Shown: piece by piece, positions 17,360-22,288 of the stretch | How positions within the stretch are numbered: the first letter of the stretch is position 1 | Layout: every line of letters starts with the position of its first letter | Assembly: GCA_964058805.1 (NCBI GenBank) | Contig: CAXKVV010001818.1 | Span: 1-22,288, forward strand | Direction of reading: 5' to 3' | From: Schoenoplectus triqueter | Taxonomy: Eukaryota; Streptophyta; Magnoliopsida; Poales; Cyperaceae | Length of the DNA stretch: 22,288 nucleotides | Notes under the pieces: generated by a model | Databases searched by the model: none | What the model was told of the DNA's origin: nothing | Seen by the model: the letters and a program-made list of their open reading frames with translations, nothing else | Program-made: the position numbers and the translations under genes

Positions 17360-20300
17360 ATGGATCACAATACTTGGATGTATAAAATCAAAAGGAATAC
17401 AATTGAATATTTGAGGGGAATTGATGAATTTTTAGAATGTGCCTCAGAAGATATGAGAAATAGGGGTGCACAGACACTTATTTGTCCTTGTAAAGATTGT
17501 CAAAATTTACGGAGATTTGGAAATATCAAACAAGTGAGAGATCATTTAATTCGTCGTGGGTTTATGGATCGATACACCCGATGGGTACGACATGGAGAAA
17601 ATATTGAAACTATTAATAATACTGGAAATAGTAGAAATATTGAAAATATTGTACGAGATGAATCTGAAAGTGATGACTTAAATTTAGACAATGATGAATG
17701 AGATATATTGGGGAATGAAAATGTGAGAAATACAGAAAATATAAACAATGTAGAAAGTGAACAATTGGATGAAATTATGAATGATATTGCAGCGGATTTT
17801 GTCGATATTCCTGAAATTTTTAAAAATTTGGGTAATGATTCCAATGTGCTATTATTTCCCGGTTGTACAAAATTTATGAAAATATCTGCAGTTTTTAAAT
17901 TGTATAACCTGAAAGCTAAAAACGGATGGAGTGATAAAAAATTTACCTCTTTATTAGAATTTCTAGGAGAAATACTTCCAGAAAATAATTTAATACCGGA
18001 CTCCACATATAGAGCGAAAAAATTATTATGTCCCTTGAGTATGAAAGTGGAGAGAATTCATGCATGTTCGAATGATTGTATATTATATTGAAATGAGTAC
18101 AATGATTTGGATAAGTGTTTGAAATGTAACGCTTCACGGTACAAACCGAGAGATAATGAAATAGAAGTTCGAAAACGACCAACAGCAAAAGTGTTATGGT
18201 ATTTACCAGTTATTCCGAGATTTCAGCGTCTATTTGCAAACTCAAAAGACGCTCACTTATTACGATGACATGTGGATGACAGAAAAGATGATGAAATATT
18301 CCGTCACCCTGGGGACTCTCCCGAATGGAGAAACATTAACAGAATATTTAAGGAATTTGGCGATGAACCAAGAAATTTACGATTAGGGTTATGTACAGAC
18401 GGGATGAACCCTTATGGCCTTATGAGTAATGGGAACACAACATGGCCTGTTTTATTGTGTATTTATAATCTTCCCCCTAGTTATGCATGAAAAGAAAATA
18501 CATAATGTTGTCGTTGTTGATTTCAGGTCCAAAACAACCTGTTAATGATATAAATGTTTACTTGGCTCCATTATTGGAGGATCTGAATAAATTATGAAAA
18601 GATGGTGTGAGGATATTTGATGCCTATTTAAAAGAATATTTCATCTTTCGCGCTGTTATTTTTTGCACGATTAATGATTTTCCCGCCTATGGTAACTTAT
18701 CGGGTCATAGAATAAAAGGAGCAAAAGTGTGTCCAATTTGTGGAGAAGAGACTCATACGATACGATTGAAAAACTGTGGAAAAAATATTTATTTAGGACA
18801 CCGTAGATTTCTTAATCAGAATCACCCCTACCGACGGAAGAAGAAAGCTTTGATGGTACGGTTGAGCTGGAGAAAACACCAATATCATTATCCGGAAAAC
18901 AAATATATTCTATTGTGAAAGATATAAATGTCCAATTAGGTAAGAAGTTTCAAAAGAATATCCCTAACGGTGTTTGGAAAAAAAAATCTGTATTTTGGGA
19001 GCTTCCTTATTGGCTGTATTTGGATGTTAGACATTGTTTGGATGGAATGCACATTATTAAGAATATTTGTGAAAGTTTAGTTGGGACGCAATTGAATATT
19101 CAAGGTAAAACGAAAGACATGGTGAATATAAGAAAAGACATGGTTGCTATGGGAATTCAGTCAGAGCTAGCACCATAAGAACATGAAAAATGAAATTACT
19201 TACCCCCGGCGTGTTATACATTATCGAAGAAGGAGAAAATTAGTTTGTTGGAGTGTCTAAAGTCGATTAAGGTTCCATCCGGTTATTCCTCGAATATCTC
19301 CAAAAAAGTTTCGATGAATGATCTAAAGTTGATTGGTATGAAGTCACATGATTGTCACGTTTTGTTAACACATCTACTTCCGGTTGCAATCCGAGGAATT
19401 CTCCCCCAAAATGTCAGACATTCTATCAATAAATTGTGTTTTTTCTATAACTCGATCTGCTCGAAAGTGATTGATCCCGTCACGCTTGGCGAACTACAGT
19501 CAGATATCGTAGTTACCTTATGCGAGTTAGAAATGTATTTTTCGATGTCATTTTTTTGACATAATGATTCATTTAACTGTTCATCTCGTGAGAGAGATAC
19601 GATTATGCGGTCCTATGTTTTTACGGTATATGTATCCATTTGAGAGAGCGATGGGTCAATTAAAAGGATTAGTCCATTGAATGAGCATTTAACAGTTATA
19701 AGAGAAAAAAATCCGTTGAAAGATGAAATCTGGGTCATCAATGAACATAATTTAAAATTTATAAAATGGTTTACCGACAGAGTAAATTCTCAGATATCCA
19801 ACACAATGGATGAAACAGTTAAATGGTTAGCATATGGCCCAGGTGCGATGGTGCATACTTATCAAGGGTACGATATGAATGGTTTTACCTGGTACACTAA
19901 GAAACAAGATGGAAAAAGTACCGTTCAAAATAGCGGAGTCACAGTAGTTGCTATGTCCGGTGATGAAGACATGTCAATGTCATATTACGGGTGAATTGAG
20001 GAAATATGGGAGTTATATTTTATGAAATTCAGGATTCCTTTATTTTTGTATAAATGGATTGAAAATTGACGTGGCGTAAAAAAAGATAAAGAAGGTTTTA
20101 TCTCTGTTGATTTCAACCGATTAGGTTATCAGTATGATCCTTTTATACTAGCAAATAGAGAAGCAAAATAAGTGTTTTATATCACTGATCCAGCCGATAA
20201 AAAATGACATGTTGTTCTTCCGGGCAAAAGACGTATTGTAGGTGTTGGAGATGTTGTTGACGAAGATGAATATGATCATTTTGATGAAATACCATCATTT

Positions 20301-20414
20301 TCTACAGGTTTCAAATCCGTACCCGTTACTAATAATGATGAGATAAATTATTTGCGTTCAGATCACGAAGAAGGTGTGTGGGTCAAAGGAAAATCGAACA
20401 AAAAGAAATCTTAA
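17360..20414 (+). pseudogene. CACTA Tnp2-type transposase, degraded by stops, shifts and a deletion
   Basis: Blocks in order: transposase-associated N-terminal domain (MDHNTWMYKIKRN...CPCKDCQN...VRDHLIRRGFM, 17360-17600); Tnp2 core from about 17800 (WSDKKFTSLLEFLGEILPE, CSNDCILY.NEY, CLKCNASRYK, LCTDGMNPYG at about 18393, FCTINDFPAYGNLSGH at about 18660, CPICGEETH, CLDGMHIIKNICESLVGT at about 19037); DUF4218-like part (YLPPACYTLSKKEK...HDCHVLLTHLLPVAIRGILP..., to about 19678); EHLTVIREKNP...IKWF; DUF4216-like part (ISNTMDETVKWLAYGPGA to RLGYQYDPFILAN and VVLPGKRRIVGVGDVV). Phase changes occur near 18484, near 18830 and at a T run at 19551-19557. About 100 residues appear missing at the 19678 join. 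In-frame stops are at 17699, 18089, 18266, 18595, 19176, 19191, 19992, 20067, 20169 and 20205; most fall where the family has Trp or Gln. The final stop is at 20412. Confidence 0.9.
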
Positions 20415-20560
20415 TGTGAGTTAATATATTTCATTTGTATATTCATCATTTATCATTTTATATGATTATATTACTGAATTATTTTTTTAAATAATGCAGA
20501 TGAAAAATGAGAAAATGACGCGCGATGAATCTTACTATGTTGTTTATGTATAATTTATTT
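20415..20560 (+). other. Possible 3' UTR intron of the CACTA gene
   Basis: GTGAGT at 20416 and ATAATGCAG ending at 20500 would bound an 85-nt intron just after the stop codon. Beyond it only a short frame (MKNEKMTRDESYYVVYV) is open, likely untranslated. Confidence 0.35.
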
Positions 20561-20698
20561 AGAGTTTTATTGAGTATTTTTTTATTAATTATGTTGTACT
20601 ATTTATTATATATGAATGTAATCGGATCTAATTCTTAATTGTGTTGTATTATTTATTATATATGAATGCTAAATTATAATGGATACTTTGAAGATATA

Positions 20699-20806
20699 TA
20701 ACTATTTATTTTGTATAATTTATATTTTAAATATATATTTATAACTATTTATTTTGTATAATTTATATTTTAAATATATATTAATAACTATTTATTTTGT
20801 ATGTAA
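20699..20806. repeat. AT-rich tandem repeat, 43-bp period, 2.5 copies
   Basis: ACTATTTATTTTGTATAATT begins at 20701 and 20744, and a partial third copy at 20787. The units are nearly identical and lie in the 3' untranslated part of the CACTA element. Confidence 0.9.
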
Positions 20807-20847
20807 ACCGATTTTATGTAAACCAAACCGAACCGGAATTCAATTGG

Positions 20848-21073
20848 AACCGGTTATTTGCAAAACCGGTTTTGAAATTCCATTTAGAATCGGTTTTGCA
20901 AATAACCGGTTCTAATTGAAATTCCCATTAGAACCAGTTTTACAAATAACCGGTTCTAATTGAATTCCAATTAGAACCGGTTATTCAAAAAACCGGTTCT
21001 AATGGTGTGTTATGAGGTAGTGGCATTAGAGCCGGTTTTTGCAATTTTAGAACCGGTTTTGTAAATAACCGGT
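20848..21073. repeat. Right subterminal array of AACCGGTT palindromes
   Basis: Eight exact AACCGGTT copies are seen, many in the phrase AGAACCGGTT...AACCGGTTCTAATTG, with GAATTYCAATTAGAAC spacers. The array mirrors the left one and closes the CACTA element. Confidence 0.85.
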
Positions 21074-21394
21074 TCTAATTATTTATTTTACCGACAACAA
21101 ATCCTTCTTCCTATTCTTCTCTGTTTACCCTTGAAAAATTTCAAGGATGAGTAGATGAATAAATGAAAATAAATTGATGATTAATGATAAATCATAAGAA
21201 AGGGGGAGAAGAGAGAGAGCAATGAGAAGATGGCCCACTGATCAGGAGAGGTCGCTGCCTAACCCCGGAACAAATCCATTAGTCCAACAATGGAATGCTG
21301 AGCACGAAGTGAAGAGTATAAATACCCCGCTATTCTCTATCCACTCAGCATGAGTGACAGCCAAGAAGATCGAGGGAGAGAGGAGACCTCTTGG

Positions 21395-21550
21395 GTGTCA
21401 CCATGTGATTATATTTTCTTTGACAAGTGGGACCCACCTGGCAGTCCCTTGTAGATGAATCTAGCAACATAGCCTATCTGATGAGTCACCCATGTGACCA
21501 TTTTCACTGACAGGTGGACCCCACACCTCAGTGACCTATTGAAGGAGTCA
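21395..21550. repeat. Imperfect direct duplication (period about 89 bp)
   Basis: GTGTCACCATGTGATTATAT...GACAAGTGGGACCCACC...GATGAATC (21395-21462) resembles GAGTCACCCATGTGACCAT...GACAGGTGGACCCCACACC...AGGAGTC (21484-21550). Confidence 0.65.
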
Positions 21551-21700
21551 GAATTGAACCCTAGAAATCTGCCTTTGAAGCTAACCCTAGAAAGGAGCTG
21601 AAGCAGTAAAATCCCTATGCTACATGAAATGATGTCAATGCCAAGCTAGCATTTTGATGCAACTAGTTATAAGAAATTTCAAATGTGATTTTGCTTTCAA

Positions 21701-21928
21701 GGCTGACCTGGTGCCAAAGCTGCGAGCAACCACCTAACCATGCTTTGATTTGTGTCAATTACTGATAAGTAGTCAGTTCTTTGACCAAGTCACCCTCATG
21801 TTAAGGGATTGAAAGTCAATTTCACAAGACTGATCAGGTGCCAAAGCTGGGAGCAACCACCTGATCAAGTCTAGATTTGTATTAATTGCTGATAAGTAGT
21901 CAGCATTTGATCAAATCAAGCCCTAATG
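21701..21928. repeat. Imperfect direct duplication (period 127 bp)
   Basis: GGCTGACCTGGTGCCAAAGC...GAGCAACCACCTAACCA...CTGATAAGTAGTCAG (from 21701) returns as AGACTGATCAGGTGCCAAAG...GAGCAACCACCTGATCA...CTGATAAGTAGTCAG (from 21827). Confidence 0.85.
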
Positions 21929-22288
21929 AATATCAATATAAGTCTAATTGGTATTTAGTTAGGGTGGTTTCTGCAAGAGAGAGATAATTGGCAGAGACAC
22001 AGAGCTACAATTGAGATCAGGGATTAATTCATAAGGAATAATAGGGTTTTATGGATAAAAGAATTTTTAATTCAGAGAGGCAAGGGCAAAAATAGAATTA
22101 AAAATTACAGGGATGATCATCATGAATTTAGGGATTTTTGGTGAAATTTTCATGATTTTTGGATAAGTGAAGCTATTAAAATAAATTCAGGGAAGATAAA
22201 AGCAGAATAAATGGACTGATCAAAGGCTGAGATTCAATCAAGGGTTCATCTGGGTGCAATCTGGGGACAGAGCCACATCTGGGTGCAA

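Larger units (their letters stand above)
16278..21022 (+). mobile_element. CACTA (En/Spm) DNA transposon, decayed
   Basis: The order is: left AACCGGTT array, leader exon and intron, Tnp2-type transposase pseudogene, right AACCGGTT array. The right end is probably GAGGTAGTG at 21014-21022; read inward it is CACTACCTCATAACACACC followed by ATTAGAACCGG, as CACTA termini are built. AACCGGTT motifs continue 50 bp past it to 21073, so the boundary may instead lie further right. On the left, ATACCAGAAAAATTAG (16275) looks like a damaged CACTACCAGAAAA terminus. No 3-bp target duplication can be confirmed. A second TNPA-like gene was not found. Confidence 0.7.
21230..22288 (+). mobile_element. Probable LTR or other retroelement part, runs off the window
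   Basis: The texture changes here to GC-richer, internally duplicated sequence. A TATA box GAGTATAAATACCCC (21313-21327) is followed by a leader-like stretch. GACAAGTGGGACCCACCTGGC recurs with changes as GACAGGTGGACCCCACACC. A 127-bp unit with GTGCCAAAGCTG and CTGATAAGTAGTCAG is duplicated. The end carries CATCTGGGTGCAA twice (22247 and 22276). No coding domain and no clear terminus are in view, so the class is a guess. Confidence 0.4.

Noticed and set aside
17542..18006. Minus-strand 154-codon Ser/Phe-rich frame
   Set aside because: It is antisense to the Tnp2 coding region and has no recognisable domain.

Overview
The window looks like nuclear DNA from a flowering plant, probably a eudicot. 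It is AT-rich, has GT-AG introns, and carries one recognisable host gene fragment among layers of transposable elements. I see no bacterial-type operon, rRNA, intact tRNA or CRISPR array. No compact new gene system stands out. What is informative is the nested, well-bounded transposon history and several long foldback sequences.

Left part (1-2650): the 5' part of a minus-strand gene for a SCO1/HCC1-type mitochondrial copper chaperone of cytochrome c oxidase. Three coding exons (1656-1715, 1281-1463, 449-539) are visible; the copper-binding domain lies beyond the left edge. One intron holds a MITE (900-1245). Upstream are a GT/GA microsatellite and a GC-richer 5' region.

Centre-left (2700-8100): the N-terminal part of a Mutator-like (MuDR-type) protein gene, preceded by repeated palindromes. 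It is split by a 2,076-bp solo LTR (3586-5661) with TGTT...AACA ends and a 5-bp target duplication GAAAG. Then follow an AT/TAA microsatellite, about 1.3 kb of unclassified sequence and the end of a hAT-type element.

Centre (8100-11000): small elements and repeats: a perfect 43-bp duplication, a 276-bp MITE, AT-rich direct and inverted repeats around a SINE-like relic, and a 168-bp Mutator-type foldback MITE with a 10-bp target duplication.

A complete-ended hAT element (11022-14575) follows, with 8-bp target duplications GTGAATAC and matching inverted termini. It carries a frameshifted Ac/RICESLEEPER-type transposase gene that lacks a recognisable N-terminal BED zinc finger.

Right part (14584-22288): a foldback MITE (15109-15486), a long hairpin (15998-16277), and a CACTA (En/Spm) element. 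The CACTA element has AACCGGTT arrays on both flanks, a 5' UTR intron containing two hairpins, and a Tnp2-type transposase pseudogene (17360-20414). Nearly all in-frame stops of that gene fall where the family has Trp or Gln, as expected from cytosine-methylation decay. The last kilobase looks like part of another retroelement or LTR with internal duplications; it runs off the window.
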